Positions 50,310-59,147 of a stretch of 64,000 nt of DNA are shown in pieces. The notes under the pieces are model-generated. The model did not search any database, was not told the DNA's origin, and worked only from the letters and a program-made list of their open reading frames with translations. Within the stretch, counting starts at the first letter, position 1, and each line of letters opens with the position of its first letter. The DNA is from Polyangium mundeleinium (GTDB taxonomy: Bacteria; Myxococcota_A; Polyangia; Polyangiales; Polyangiaceae), in assembly GCF_028369105.1 (NCBI RefSeq), contig NZ_JAQNDO010000001.1, positions 6,163,501-6,227,500 on the forward strand, given 5' to 3'. A program made the position numbers and the translations under genes.

Positions 50310-50642
50310 ATGGAAACGCTCGCGGAGAGGTTGCCACGGTCGGGGATCGGCAACAAGCGCGCCAGCCTGGCGGCGTTCCGGAGGAAGCAGAAGCGGGCGC
50401 AGACCCTGGTGGAAGAGGCGGGGATCTCGTACGTTCCGGTGCAGACGCTTCGCTCCCCCCTCGACGAGGAGATGCTCCATGAACAGACGCGTGCTCGGGA
50501 CGTTGGGATTCTCCTTGTGGACGCTCGCCGCGCTCGCTTGCGCCGGCGCGGCGCCCGGCGACGACGTGCCGAGCGCGGCCTCGGCGGACACCACGTGTCA
50601 GTCGGACGCGGACTGCGTCGTCGTCGAGACCGCGTGTTGTGA
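50310..50642 (+). CDS. Doubtful small ORF ahead of the Cys-rich lipoprotein
   Basis: An ATG at 50310 begins METLAERLPRSGIGNKRASL and AAFRRKQKRAQTLVEEAG, a plausible charged N-terminus for about 55 residues. After that the frame overlaps the signal sequence of the clearly real lipoprotein gene and becomes Arg-rich shadow sequence. If real, it could be a truncated gene whose proper end is gone. The ribosome-binding site is weak (AGGGG). Confidence 0.2.
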   Translation: METLAERLPRSGIGNKRASLAAFRRKQKRAQTLVEEAGISYVPVQTLRSPLDEEMLHEQTRARDVGILLVDARRARLRRRGARRRRAERGLGGHHVSVGRGLRRRRDRVL

Positions 50643-50808
50643 CCACTGCAACGGCGGAAAGGCCGAGGCGTTCAACAAGGCGCACGCCAACGCGCACCGC
50701 CCGCAAGGCTGCGAAGGCGTCGCGTGTACCCGCCGCGGATGTGGCGATGCGGTCGCCGAATGCGTCGACCATACGTGTCAGGCCAAGATTCTGCCGCTCG
50801 GGTCCTGA
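50479..50808 (+). CDS. Small Cys-rich exported protein
   Basis: A 109-residue protein with a signal peptide (RRVLGTLGFSLWTLAALACA) that may end in a lipobox (ALAC). The mature part has evenly spaced cysteines: TTCQSDADCVVVETACCDHC, GCEGVACTRRGCGDAVAECV and DHTCQAKILPLGS. The D-x-D-C-V-x-V-x-x-x-C-C core recurs in secreted Cys-rich proteins of myxobacteria. It should be an extracytoplasmic disulfide-rich protein. The next gene starts 7 bases after its stop, so they form an operon. Function unknown. Confidence 0.75.
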   Translation: MNRRVLGTLGFSLWTLAALACAGAAPGDDVPSAASADTTCQSDADCVVVETACCDHCNGGKAEAFNKAHANAHRPQGCEGVACTRRGCGDAVAECVDHTCQAKILPLGS

Positions 50809-50815
50809 CCCGCGC

Positions 50816-51604
50816 ATGTTTCGCCCTGCCCACGCGCTTGTGATGGCGACCCTTGCAGCGACCCTCGTGGCGGCCTGCGGCGCGCCCCCGGTTGCGACAC
50901 CGGTTGCGACACCGGCCGCTCCGGCCGCGGTCGCGGGAGATCGCGCCGCGGAATGCGCGCGCCTTCAGGCCGTACTCGACACGGAAATGCGCGACGTGCC
51001 GGCCGCCGAGATTCGCTCGACGACGCCCATGCCACGCGTCGAGGCGCTGATGCACCGCCTGGAGCAATCCTGCGACACCAGCGAGCGCCTCAGCGACGAG
51101 CTCCAAGACCCCACGCTCGCCTCCGAGGCGAACGAGTTCCGGCTCGCGACGGCCTACCTGCTGCTCACGACGGCGCACGTCTTCGGGCTCGCGCACCGGG
51201 GCGAGCCGGACCTCGCCCCGTTCGATCGCGCGGCCGACGTCGCGACGCGCCAGCGCGAGCTCGCCTATCGAAGCGCGCGGGCGCGTTGCATCGACGACGG
51301 GTCCCGCGACCAATCGCCGGAATGGGGGGAGGCGCTCCAGACCACGTTGAAAGAGCGCACGCCCGCCATCAGCGAATGTCACTTCCAAGAAAAGCAGCGC
51401 GCCCCCGACCGCAAGATGGGGAAGCTGGAGATGAAGCTCCATATCGCTGCGGATGGACACGTCGAGCTCGTCGGCCCGATCGGGTTCTCCGCGCTCAGCG
51501 GCGCGAGCCCGGAGCTCGTGTCTTGCCTCGTTCGCGTGTTCGAGCCTTTGCGATTCCCGCCTCCGACGGGCCGCGCCATCGTGGTCCTCCCGTTCCTCGA
51601 ATAG
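50816..51604 (+). CDS. Lipoprotein with AgmX/PglI-type C-terminal domain
   Basis: A 262-residue lipoprotein: signal peptide ALVMATLAATLVAAC with lipobox VAAC, a short Pro/Ala/Thr linker and a helical middle (RAAECARLQAVLDTEMRD, SEANEFRLATAYLLLTTA). The last ~90 residues match the AgmX/PglI C-terminal domain of myxobacteria: ISECHFQEKQRAPDRKMGKL with a Cys, HIAADGHVELVG, and LVSCLVRVFEPLRFPPPTG with its paired Cys. The domain is TonB-C-like and occurs on envelope and motility proteins. It is cotranscribed with the preceding small Cys-rich protein. Confidence 0.82.
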   Translation: MFRPAHALVMATLAATLVAACGAPPVATPVATPAAPAAVAGDRAAECARLQAVLDTEMRDVPAAEIRSTTPMPRVEALMHRLEQSCDTSERLSDELQDPTLASEANEFRLATAYLLLTTAHVFGLAHRGEPDLAPFDRAADVATRQRELAYRSARARCIDDGSRDQSPEWGEALQTTLKERTPAISECHFQEKQRAPDRKMGKLEMKLHIAADGHVELVGPIGFSALSGASPELVSCLVRVFEPLRFPPPTGRAIVVLPFLE

Positions 51605-51619
51605 GGGCCGGCGCCTCCG

Positions 51620-51787
51620 ATGAGCCTCGACTTTTACTTCCATGTCGAGACCCGTCGCTCCGGCGATTGGACCGTGCCGGAGGGATTTCCCTGCGCACCC
51701 TACCAGTCTTCCTGTTCAAGCCGGGCCCCCCCGAGAGCCGCGCACGGGCGGGACGACGAGCTGCGGGTCGTCTCCATGGTTGGTTGA
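51620..51787 (+). pseudogene. Possible gene remnant between lipoprotein and HAD genes
   Basis: A 55-codon frame starting MSLDFYFHVETRRSGDWTVP has a convincing beta-strand-like start, then degenerates (YQSSCSSRAPPRAAHGRDDE) to a stop. The start lies 15 bases after the lipoprotein stop. It may be the 5' end of a decayed gene; a frameshift after about residue 27 would explain the change in character. Confidence 0.3.
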
Positions 51788-51865
51788 CGCTCCTCAGCCC
51801 CGCCGCCGACGTCCTCCAGCCCCGGCTTGACGCTCGGCCCCGCCTCGTGGTGTCCTCGATCCGCC

Positions 51866-52339
51866 ATGAAGATCGTGTTTCTGGACTTCGACGGCGTGCT
51901 GAACCATTACCTCATGCTCCTGCACGAGGACCGCGACACGCGGAAACAGTTCAGCCCGCCGGCCGTCGAGCGGCTCAACACGATCGTGAAGCGCACGGGC
52001 GCGCGGGTCGTGGTCAGCTCGACCTGGCGGGAGTGGAACACGGTCGACAGGCTGCGGACGTTGCTCGCCGAGGAAGGATTCGTGGGCGAGGTCCTCGATC
52101 ACACGCCCATCCTGCACCCGAGGACGAAGCGCTTTCCCGACCCGAACCCCGGCCAGACCCGGTGCATGGAAATCATGCAATGGATCGACGCCCGGCCCGA
52201 GCGGCCCGAGCGTTTCGTGGCCCTCGACGATCTCGACCTCGAGCTGCTCGCCGCCTACCACGTGAAGACGGAGTCGGATATGGGGCTGCTCGACGAGCAC
52301 GTGGAGCTTTCGGTCGACCTTCTTGGAGAAACCCCCTAA
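51866..52339 (+). CDS. HAD-superfamily protein of the Swiss-Army-Knife RNA-repair type
   Basis: A 157-residue HAD-fold protein. Motif I is FLDFDGVLNH, with the nucleophile Asp and the acid Asp two residues on; motif II is VVVSSTWREW; a conserved Lys lies in RTKRFPD; the acidic motif is FVALDDLDLE. The SSTWR and ALDD patterns are those of HAD domains found in composite RNA-repair proteins, where they act as 5'- or 3'-end phosphatases, though free-standing members may dephosphorylate other molecules. ATG at 51866 sets the nucleophile at Asp7. It ends overlapping the convergent EcsC-like gene by 4 bases. KptA and RtcB occur in the same window but not next to it. Confidence 0.8.
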   Translation: MKIVFLDFDGVLNHYLMLLHEDRDTRKQFSPPAVERLNTIVKRTGARVVVSSTWREWNTVDRLRTLLAEEGFVGEVLDHTPILHPRTKRFPDPNPGQTRCMEIMQWIDARPERPERFVALDDLDLELLAAYHVKTESDMGLLDEHVELSVDLLGETP

Positions 52340-53469
52340 GCTGCCTTGCGGCCGCGCTCCTCCCTTTGCGTGAGCCCATCCGCGGAGAGCTCGGACGACA
52401 GCATCCCGCTCTCGTGCATCTCGTGGATCATTCGTTCGAGGCGCGCCTCGTCGAAATGGACGCCGAGCGCCTCGGCCGCGCGCGCGAGGAGCTCGCGCTC
52501 CCGGAGCGAGGCGCGCGCGTCGACGGCCGCGCCAATCTCGAGCGCATGATAAAAAGGCCCCCGCGCCGGGGAAGGGACGTCGCCGAGCCGCAAATACCAG
52601 CCGATCGGATCCGCGAGCCGCTCGTCGAGGCCGATCGAGATGTCCGTCTCGCAGCCGCGCAAGAACGTGAACAGGAGCGCCGTCTCCTCCGGCCGCAGCC
52701 ATCCGTCGGCTTCGAAGAGGAACCACAGGCCTTCGAAGAGCCGATCTTTCACGGGGGAAAGGCGTTCGTCGGCGAGGACGCGGTCGAAGGCGGCGCGATA
52801 CCGCACGTACCGGAGGACGGTCTGGCCGAGCCTGCGCGTGCCCAGGTAATTCGTGACGGACGAGGCGACGATGCCCACGAACGGGACGAAGCTGCGGGCG
52901 AGGCTTCCGCCGAAGAGGCGCGCGGCGAGGCCCTGCGTCGCGCCTTCGAGGTCGGTGCGCGCGAGGCGGGCGAGCGCGGCGCCCGGGCGATCCTGCTCTT
53001 CCGGGGCCTGCTCGGCGCCCTGCACGAGCTTGAAGAGCGCCCACACGTCGGCCGGGTCGTCCGGATCGAAGCGCACGCCGACGCAGCCCGCGAGGCGGCA
53101 AGCGGTGTACGTTTGCGTGACGAGGCGGAGCGCGGCGTCGAGCGCAGCGCCGAGCGCGGTCGCCGGGAGCGCGACGAGCGCGCCGACCCCTTCCGTGCCG
53201 GCCGTGAACAAGGCCCCGCCCGTGGAGACGAGGCCGGCGCCGGCGCCAGCGAGCGCGGAAAACAGCGCGCCGCCCCGAATGATCGCCTTGCCGCGCCCCG
53301 CTTCGGTCACGCCCGTCGCCGCCGAAGGGCCCGCCTCGTCCGCGGCCTCGTTGTACCGGCGAATCGTGGTCGAGACGAGCCGGAGGAGGAACTCGTCCGC
53401 CCAGCCGATCTCATCCGAACGTTCGAGCGGAAAGGGGAGCGCGGCAGGGGCCTCGTCGTGCGCGGTCAT
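52336..53469 (-). CDS. EcsC-family protein with TerB-like C-terminal region
   Basis: A 377-residue protein. Residues ~60-250 fit the EcsC family: a Gly/Ala-rich membrane-associating region (ALFSALAGAGAGLVSTGGAL), then VTQTYTACRLAGCVGVRFDP with DDPADVWALFKLV, and SVTNYLGTRRLGQTVLRYVR. Residues ~255-350 resemble a TerB-type helical domain (DRLFEGLWFLFEADGWLRPE, ETALLFTFLRGCE), which often binds metals or senses the envelope. EcsC proteins are associated with ABC exporters or stress, but none is encoded nearby. It begins at 53469, 70 bases downstream of the second P450 gene on the same strand. Confidence 0.8.
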   Translation of the reverse strand: MTAHDEAPAALPFPLERSDEIGWADEFLLRLVSTTIRRYNEAADEAGPSAATGVTEAGRGKAIIRGGALFSALAGAGAGLVSTGGALFTAGTEGVGALVALPATALGAALDAALRLVTQTYTACRLAGCVGVRFDPDDPADVWALFKLVQGAEQAPEEQDRPGAALARLARTDLEGATQGLAARLFGGSLARSFVPFVGIVASSVTNYLGTRRLGQTVLRYVRYRAAFDRVLADERLSPVKDRLFEGLWFLFEADGWLRPEETALLFTFLRGCETDISIGLDERLADPIGWYLRLGDVPSPARGPFYHALEIGAAVDARASLRERELLARAAEALGVHFDEARLERMIHEMHESGMLSSELSADGLTQREERGRKAA

Positions 53470-53539
53470 GATGCGAGATCCGTTTCAAAAACCATTCCCG
53501 CAGGGCCACGTCGCGCCGGCCCGAGCGCCGCGCGCGTGT

Positions 53540-54718
53540 TCACGAGAACCGCAGCGGAAGCGCCACGGGCCCGCGGACCAGGATCGTCCGGTTGTAGCGG
53601 ATCTCGCCCGCGCCGAGCTCCACCCGCCGAAACCGCCGCGTGAGGACCTCCAGCGCGGTCCGCACCTCCATTCGCGCGAGGAGCGCGCCGATGCAGGCAT
53701 GGATCCCGTGCCCGAACGGGAGGCTGCCCTGCGCGGCACGATCGAGGTCGAAGCGATCCGGATCCGCATAATGATGCTCGTCCCGGTTCGCCGATGCCAG
53801 GAGCACGAGCACGAGTGATCCTGGCGGGATCGTCATCCCCGCGAGCGTCACCTCCGCCGTGGTGATCCGCGGCAGCGCGTGGGCAGGTCCGTCGTACCGG
53901 AGCATTTCCTCGACGAACGGCGAGGCGAGCGCGGGATCTCCGCGGAGCTTTTCCCATAACGCCGGATGCGTCGCGAGGAAGAGCATTGAGCTCCCGAGCA
54001 GGTGCGTCGTGGTCTCCAGGCCGGCGAGCAGGAGCATCACGAGGAAATCGAGGATCTCCTCCTCCGTGAGGGAATGGCCGTCCACCTCGGCGTGGATCAG
54101 ATCACTCACCGTGTCGTCCGCCGGCGCCTGCCGCCGCGCGGCCACGACCTGCCGGAGATACCCCGAAAGCTCGGCGATCGTGGTCCGCACCTGCGCGGCG
54201 TGCTCGGCGCTCGAAGGCTCGGGCGTGATCGCGACGATCTCGTCGGCCCAGCGCTTGAAATGCACGTGCAGCGAGGAATCGAGGCCGAGGATCTCGCCGA
54301 TCACGAACGCCGGCAGCGGGATCGCGAAGGCCTCGACGAAATCGACATCCCCCACGAGCTTCCCCGCGAGCTCTTCCGCGCGGCGTTCGACCTTCGGCGC
54401 GAGGCGGCGCGTGGCGCCCCCGCCGAACGCCCGGGTGACGAGGCCGCGGAGCCGCGTGTGCGCCGGCGGATCGAGCGCAACCATCGAATGAACGAGCGGG
54501 TTGTACCCGATCCACGGGGGCTCCAGGGCCGCCTTGAAGCCTTGCGAGGAGAAGAGCGCCGGGTTCTTCAGGACGAAGAGGACATCGTCCCAGCGGCTCA
54601 CGGCCCACATGCCGCCGGGATCGACCTGGCACACGGGGGAGGACGTCCGCATCGCAGCGTAACGAGGGTACGGATTCGCCCGAAACGAGGGCGAAAGGAC
54701 ATTGATTCGTTCTTCCAT
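53540..54718 (-). CDS. Cytochrome P450
   Basis: A 392-residue soluble P450 with all hallmarks intact: ALDPPAHTRLRGLVTRAFGG (C-helix), LLLAGLETTTHLLGSSMLFL (I-helix with the Glu-Thr pair that the other P450 in this window lacks), EEMLRYDGPA (ExxR), and LPFGHGIHACIGALLARMEV with the Cys ligand. ATG at 54718 lies 11 bases after GGGGAGG; an adjacent GTG 3 bases earlier is possible. No redox partner is adjacent. It is in the same direction as the EcsC-like gene downstream and divergent from an ECF sigma factor. Confidence 0.93.
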   Translation of the reverse strand: MEERINVLSPSFRANPYPRYAAMRTSSPVCQVDPGGMWAVSRWDDVLFVLKNPALFSSQGFKAALEPPWIGYNPLVHSMVALDPPAHTRLRGLVTRAFGGGATRRLAPKVERRAEELAGKLVGDVDFVEAFAIPLPAFVIGEILGLDSSLHVHFKRWADEIVAITPEPSSAEHAAQVRTTIAELSGYLRQVVAARRQAPADDTVSDLIHAEVDGHSLTEEEILDFLVMLLLAGLETTTHLLGSSMLFLATHPALWEKLRGDPALASPFVEEMLRYDGPAHALPRITTAEVTLAGMTIPPGSLVLVLLASANRDEHHYADPDRFDLDRAAQGSLPFGHGIHACIGALLARMEVRTALEVLTRRFRRVELGAGEIRYNRTILVRGPVALPLRFS

Positions 54719-54989
54719 CACGGCGTGCCTCCCCGGTCCGCGCCCGCGGACCACGCGCCCCCCTTCGAGCACGCCCCGCGCAAGCGCGAGCCCACAGCCG
54801 CTCGCGCTTGCGCTTTTGGCGCGGGGACGCGGACGGCCGTTCGTCCGCGCGTCTTCACGACGAACGGGCTCGGGACGGCGGCGCCGTTGCCCCGCGAACG
54901 GAGCGGCGCCGCCCGCCCCTCCCAAAAAACGCGCTGCCGAGGAAACCGGCCGGCCCCTCGCGCATGATGGGAGCGAAGGAAGCACCTTC

Positions 54990-55628
54990 GTGCCGAGCCC
55001 GAACCTCGCCCCCCCGGACGTCGCCGACCTCCTCGCGCCCCTCGCGCGAAAGAGGCTCGTCGAGGAGCGTCCGCCCCCGGGCGAGGCCCAAGCGCGCGCC
55101 GCGGAGTTGCCCCGGACGGCCACGCCGAGCGCGGTCGAGGTCGTCTACCGCAAGCACCACGGGCTCGTGTACCGGCTCGCGCTCCGCTACGGCAAGGGCA
55201 ACGTCGCCTGGGCCGAGGACATCACGCAGGAGGTCTTCCTCGACCTGATGAAGGCGCTGCCGGCGCTCGACGACCACGACGACCTCGCGGGCTGGCTGTA
55301 TCGCGCCACCACGAACCGCTGCTTCAGCCGCATGCGCCGGGATCGATTCCGCTCGCTCGCGCCGATCCGCTGGCTCTTCGGCGCAGACCAGCCCGAGCCG
55401 CAGCAGCCCGACACGCTGGTGATGGCCCGCGAGGATTTACGCCGCGCGATCGAGGCGATCGCCGCGCTGCCGGTGAAGGAACAGGTCGCTTTTTCAATGT
55501 ACTGGCTCGACGGCAAGGAGCAGGAGGAGATCGGCGAGATCCTGGGGCATTCGAAGGGATACGTCTGCAAATTGATCCAGCGCGCCGTCGAGAGGCTGAA
55601 GAAGGACGGCTGGGGGGTTTCCCCATGA
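54990..55628 (+). CDS. ECF RNA polymerase sigma factor, second locus
   Basis: A 212-residue sigma factor. Region 2 is YRLALRYGKGNVAWAEDITQ and EVFLDLMKALPALDDHDDLA, with GWLYRATTNRCFSRMRRDR. Region 4 is EAIAALPVKEQVAFSMYWLD, with GKEQEEIGEILGHSKGYVCK. The start is inferred: GTG at 54990 with AAGGA 9 bases upstream gives an N-terminus of about 45 residues before region 2, while the longer frame to 54702 is compositionally non-coding. The following gene overlaps by ATGA. Its promoter shares a ~270-base region with the P450 gene. Confidence 0.85.
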   Translation: MPSPNLAPPDVADLLAPLARKRLVEERPPPGEAQARAAELPRTATPSAVEVVYRKHHGLVYRLALRYGKGNVAWAEDITQEVFLDLMKALPALDDHDDLAGWLYRATTNRCFSRMRRDRFRSLAPIRWLFGADQPEPQQPDTLVMAREDLRRAIEAIAALPVKEQVAFSMYWLDGKEQEEIGEILGHSKGYVCKLIQRAVERLKKDGWGVSP

Positions 55629-56860
55629 CCACACCCGCGTCGAACGATCTGCTCGCGCGGCTGCGCGCGGCCGAGGAGCTGTACGCCGAGGTCACGCCGG
55701 ATCCGACGCTCGAAGCGCGGCTCGGCGCGCGCCTGCGGAGCCTCGGCGCGAAGCCGCCGCGTGTTGTGGGGTCGACGTCGCTCCGCGGGCTCGCGCGTCC
55801 TCTGGCCCTCGTGACGACCTGCGCCCTCGTGCTTTTCCTGTCGCTCGACGACGACACACCACACGCCCGCTCCGGGCTCGTTTCGCCGAAACAAACCGAA
55901 TTCGCGGCCGATCCGGACGTGGCCCCGGCCGCCGATCGCGCGCCGGAGACGAACCCGCGCGTGCTCGGCCCGCCGCGGGCCCCCGTTCCGAGCGCGCCCG
56001 ATGCCCGGCCGCACGCGCCGTCGCCTTCGTGGCGCGCGCTGGATCCGTCTTCGCCTTTTGATGCGGATCCCGAGCGGCGGCCTATCGAGCTTGATGGGCG
56101 CGGCCCGAGACGCGACGTGCCCTCGGGCCCTCGGTCTCGCATGCATTCGCCCGGCGGGTCCGGGGACGTGGACGGCTCCGAGGGGCTCGTGTTCTGGTCG
56201 CCGACGCAAGCCCTCGCCGGCGAATCCGGCGCACCCGCGACTGGCTCGCTCGGCGGGGCGCGCGGCGCGACGACGAATATGCCAAAGCCCCCCGTCGATC
56301 CGGCCGGTCCGCAGGCCTCCTGCGCGACGCCCGAGACCTGGAAGGAGCGCGCCGAGCTCGATTGCGACGAAAATGGCCTCATCCTCGCCGAGATCACCTA
56401 CCTCGATGCGTGCGGCGACGGCCTCTTCCGGAGCGCCGAACACGAATGCGCCGAGCCCGATCCCGAGGTCGACGTGTGCACGATCGATACCGTGGGCGAC
56501 GGTGTCACCTGCCAGGATCCGAGCAAGCTCAAGGACATCGCCTCCCAGGTCTGCCAGATCGCGGGGCAGCAGATGGTGGATTTTCAGTACACGACAGGCG
56601 ATTGCGGCTGGATGACGCGGCAGGCGAGTTACACGTGTTGCCCGCCGATCGTCGATCCGCCGCCGCCGCCACCGCCGCCGCTCGTTTGCCAGAGCGGCGC
56701 CCTGGGCGACGGCGTGACCTGCCTCGACAAGGGTTTGCTCAAGGACAAGGCCTACGCGGCCTGCAATGCGCTCGGCCTTTCCCTCGCGGATCTTCAGACC
56801 GCGGGGGATTGCCCGGCCGACCAGGCGTCGAAGGTCGGTTTTTCGTGCTGCGAGCCTTGA
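55625..56860 (+). CDS. Membrane partner of the sigma factor with two Cys-rich modules
   Basis: A 411-residue protein overlapping the sigma gene by 4 bases. A short cytoplasmic N-terminus (LLARLRAAEELYAEVTPDPT) precedes one membrane helix (~58-76, LALVTTCALVLFLSL). A long Pro-rich linker (~80-225) leads to two copies of a ~60-residue Cys module joined by PPPPPPPP. Each module has GDGVTC, then KLKDIASQVCQIAG or LLKDKAYAACNALG, then a GDC, and a CCPP or SCCEP end. The cytoplasmic part would bind the sigma factor and the periplasmic Cys modules sense something outside. No zinc anti-sigma motif is seen. The role is inferred from the operon. Confidence 0.75.
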   Translation: MTTPASNDLLARLRAAEELYAEVTPDPTLEARLGARLRSLGAKPPRVVGSTSLRGLARPLALVTTCALVLFLSLDDDTPHARSGLVSPKQTEFAADPDVAPAADRAPETNPRVLGPPRAPVPSAPDARPHAPSPSWRALDPSSPFDADPERRPIELDGRGPRRDVPSGPRSRMHSPGGSGDVDGSEGLVFWSPTQALAGESGAPATGSLGGARGATTNMPKPPVDPAGPQASCATPETWKERAELDCDENGLILAEITYLDACGDGLFRSAEHECAEPDPEVDVCTIDTVGDGVTCQDPSKLKDIASQVCQIAGQQMVDFQYTTGDCGWMTRQASYTCCPPIVDPPPPPPPPLVCQSGALGDGVTCLDKGLLKDKAYAACNALGLSLADLQTAGDCPADQASKVGFSCCEP

Positions 56861-56951
56861 CGTAAAAAAAGAGGAAACGCGAGGCCACCTCGCGATTGAA
56901 GAAGAACGGATGTCACGACGGCGCCCCGCAGCGGGGCGCGCGGAGGTACCC

Positions 56952-57566
56952 ATGCGTTTGTCGAATGGATTGCGGTCGCTCGTGGTCGTATTTCTTGCGT
57001 CCGGGTTCGTCGCCTGCACGGCGGAGGTGAAGGACAGCGGGCAGGAGATGGCGCAGGGCGCGCTCGAAGGCGACGGGAAAGAGGAGGGGGACGGGAAGGT
57101 GAGCGAGGAGAGCCCCGAGGCCCCTGTGCTGCCGTCCGGCTGCTTGCAGGGCACCGTGGAGAGCCCGACCTGCGAGGATCCGGGGATCTTGAAGGATCAG
57201 GCCTTTGCGATCTGCCAGGAGAACGGTCTCCTCTTCACGGTCTTCGAGTACCAGGGTGGCGATTGCGGCTGGCAGACCACACAAGCCCATTACGAATGTT
57301 GTCCGGTGCCCCCCACGCCGCCGGTCGATCCGCCGCCGCCGGTCGATCCGCCGCCGCCCGAGCCGCCGGCCATCTGCGCGAGCGGCTCGATCGGCGACGG
57401 GATTTCCTGCCAATCGCGGGACTTCCTCAAGCAAGCGGCGCACGACGCCTGCAATCAGGCGGGCTTGCAGCTCTTCGATCTGGTCCTCGAAGCGGGGGAT
57501 TGCAGCCCCGCGGAGGCCATCAAGATGACCTATTTCTGCACGGCGGGTGGCTCGGTCTGCCCTTGA
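56952..57566 (+). CDS. Lipoprotein carrying the same pair of Cys-rich modules
   Basis: A 204-residue lipoprotein (RSLVVVFLASGFVAC lipobox) whose mature part holds two of the Cys modules of the upstream sigma partner: ESPTCEDPGILKDQAFAICQ ... GDCGWQTTQAHYECCP, and GDGISCQSRDFLKQAAHDAC ... EAGDCSPAEAIKMTYFC. The modules are separated by PPPPVDPPPPEPP, as in the partner protein. GGAGG lies 7 bases before the ATG. The shared domain and adjacency suggest that the two proteins recognise the same ligand or each other, with this one in the outer or inner membrane. No known family was recognised. Confidence 0.78.
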   Translation: MRLSNGLRSLVVVFLASGFVACTAEVKDSGQEMAQGALEGDGKEEGDGKVSEESPEAPVLPSGCLQGTVESPTCEDPGILKDQAFAICQENGLLFTVFEYQGGDCGWQTTQAHYECCPVPPTPPVDPPPPVDPPPPEPPAICASGSIGDGISCQSRDFLKQAAHDACNQAGLQLFDLVLEAGDCSPAEAIKMTYFCTAGGSVCP

Positions 57567-57579
57567 GCCCGCGACGTGA

Positions 57580-57996
57580 TCACTTCTGGACCGCGGCCGG
57601 ATCCATCCACATGACTTCCCAGTGGTGGCCGTCGATGTCGTAGAAGCTGCCGTTGTACATGAAGCCGAGATCCATGGCGGGCATCGCGCGTGACCCGCCA
57701 TTCTCGACCGCGGTCTTCACCATCTGGTCGACCTCGTCGCGGCTCTCACACGAGAGGCAATAGAGGCCCTCGGTGGCCGTGCTCGTGTCGCAGATCTGCC
57801 TCTTCGTGAACTCCTTGAACTTCGACTCGACGAGGAGCATGAAGTACGCCTCCTCGCTCACGATCATACACGTCGCGGTTTCATCGGTGAAATGCGGGTT
57901 GAACGTGAAGCCGAGCTTCGTGAAGAACTCGACCGAGCGCTTCAGGTCCTTGACGGCGATGTTGACGAAGAGCTTGCGGGAACGGGTCGTGGTCAT
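57580..57996 (-). CDS. VOC family protein
   Basis: A 138-residue vicinal-oxygen-chelate protein: KLFVNIAVKDLKRSVEFFTK begins the first module, YCLSCESRDEVDQMVKTAVE the second, and FYDIDGHHWEVMWMDPAAVQ closes with the His and Glu that usually ligate the metal. It resembles the PhnB/lactoylglutathione-lyase-like uncharacterised group. The ATG at 57996 has GGAGG 6 bases upstream. It follows an ECF sigma gene on the same strand by 95 bases; such sigma genes often sit beside small enzyme genes they control. The convergent Cys-module lipoprotein ends 13 bases away. Confidence 0.85.
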   Translation of the reverse strand: MTTTRSRKLFVNIAVKDLKRSVEFFTKLGFTFNPHFTDETATCMIVSEEAYFMLLVESKFKEFTKRQICDTSTATEGLYCLSCESRDEVDQMVKTAVENGGSRAMPAMDLGFMYNGSFYDIDGHHWEVMWMDPAAVQK

Positions 57997-58091
57997 AGGC
58001 GCCTCCATGTCTGTGGGTTCGGCGTATGGACCCCGCGGGGGGTCCGAACTCATCGGTCCGCGAGAGAAAAAGTTCGACCCGGCCGAGCCGG

Positions 58092-59096
58092 CTACGGCGC
58101 GAGCTCCAGCGGCAGGCCAAACCGCGGGAAAAGCGCCGCCGTGTCGAGGAAGGAGTTCATCGCGGTGATCCGGTCGCCCGAGACCTCCAGCACGATGAGC
58201 GCCCACGCTTTGTAGGGCTCGCCCGGCGCGTGCGGGGGACGGTACTGCCCGAACGCAGGCGAGCCACACGCCGCCGTCGGCACGAGCCGCGAGCCACGAC
58301 ACCCTGCGCCGCGGCCGATGAGCCAGGCCAGGATGGAGGCATGCCCCTTCAGCCAGAGCGAGTACGGCGGCATCGAGAGCGTCGCGTCCTCGTGCAGGAG
58401 CGCGGCGAAGGCGTCCATGTCGTACCGCTCGAACGCGTCGACGTAGCGGTCGAGCATCGTCGTCTGCACGTCGGCGAGCGGGGCAGGGGGCTCGCTGAGG
58501 TCGCGGGCCTGGAGCGTGGCGCGGGCGCGCTGCAGGGCGCTGTTCACCGCGGCGACCGAGGTGCCGAGGCTCTCGGCGACCTCCGCGGCCGCCCAGCCGA
58601 GGACCTCGGTCAGGAGCAGGATCGCGCGTTGCTTCGGCGGGAGGTGCTGGAGCGCGGCCACGAACGCGAGGCGGATGCTCTGGCGCATCGAGACGAGCTC
58701 GGCCGGCGTCGCGTCGTCGGGCAGGGCCCGCGCGTCGGGGATGGGCTCGACCCAGCTCGACGTGGGCAGGGTGCTGAGGGTGTCGTCGACCGTGCCGACG
58801 GGGCCACACTCCATCGGGCGGATGCGGCGCGAGCGATCGGCGAGCGCGTCGAGGCAGACGTTCGTGGCGATGCGATAGAGCCAGGTGCGCAGCGACGAAC
58901 GGCCGTCGAACTGGGAAAAACTCCGCCAGGCGCGCAGCATCGCCTCTTGCACCGCGTCCTCGGCCTCCGAGACCGACCCGAGCATGCGGTAGCAATGCCC
59001 GGTGAGCGCGGCGCGATGTTCCTCGAGCTGTTGCGCCGTCGCCTGGGTGACGTCGAAGCCGGCGGCGTGCTTCCTCGGTGCCGAGAGGTCAGCCAT
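58092..59096 (-). CDS. ECF sigma factor with C-terminal SnoaL-like domain
   Basis: A 334-residue sigma factor of the long ECF type. Region 2 is [20 protein letters not shown] and [20 protein letters not shown]; region 4 is [20 protein letters not shown] and [20 protein letters not shown]. From ~225 a SnoaL/NTF2-like domain follows ([38 protein letters not shown]). In this group the fused C-terminal domain replaces a separate anti-sigma factor and modulates activity, perhaps through a small ligand; that explains why no anti-sigma gene adjoins it. The downstream VOC gene is a likely target or cotranscribed. Confidence 0.88.
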   Translation of the reverse strand: MADLSAPRKHAAGFDVTQATAQQLEEHRAALTGHCYRMLGSVSEAEDAVQEAMLRAWRSFSQFDGRSSLRTWLYRIATNVCLDALADRSRRIRPMECGPVGTVDDTLSTLPTSSWVEPIPDARALPDDATPAELVSMRQSIRLAFVAALQHLPPKQRAILLLTEVLGWAAAEVAESLGTSVAAVNSALQRARATLQARDLSEPPAPLADVQTTMLDRYVDAFERYDMDAFAALLHEDATLSMPPYSLWLKGHASILAWLIGRGAGCRGSRLVPTAACGSPAFGQYRPPHAPGEPYKAWALIVLEVSGDRITAMNSFLDTAALFPRFGLPLELAP

Positions 59097-59147
59097 CTCG
59101 GCCGTGTCTAACAGGTTCGCCCCCCGAGGACAAACCCCGATCGCCGC

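Noticed and set aside
53859..54967. Plus-strand frames opposite the second P450
   Set aside because: They are antisense shadows; the minus strand carries complete P450 motifs.
58026..59111. 361-residue plus-strand frame opposite the ECF sigma gene at 58092
   Set aside because: It is antisense to clear sigma regions 2 and 4 and has no motif of its own.
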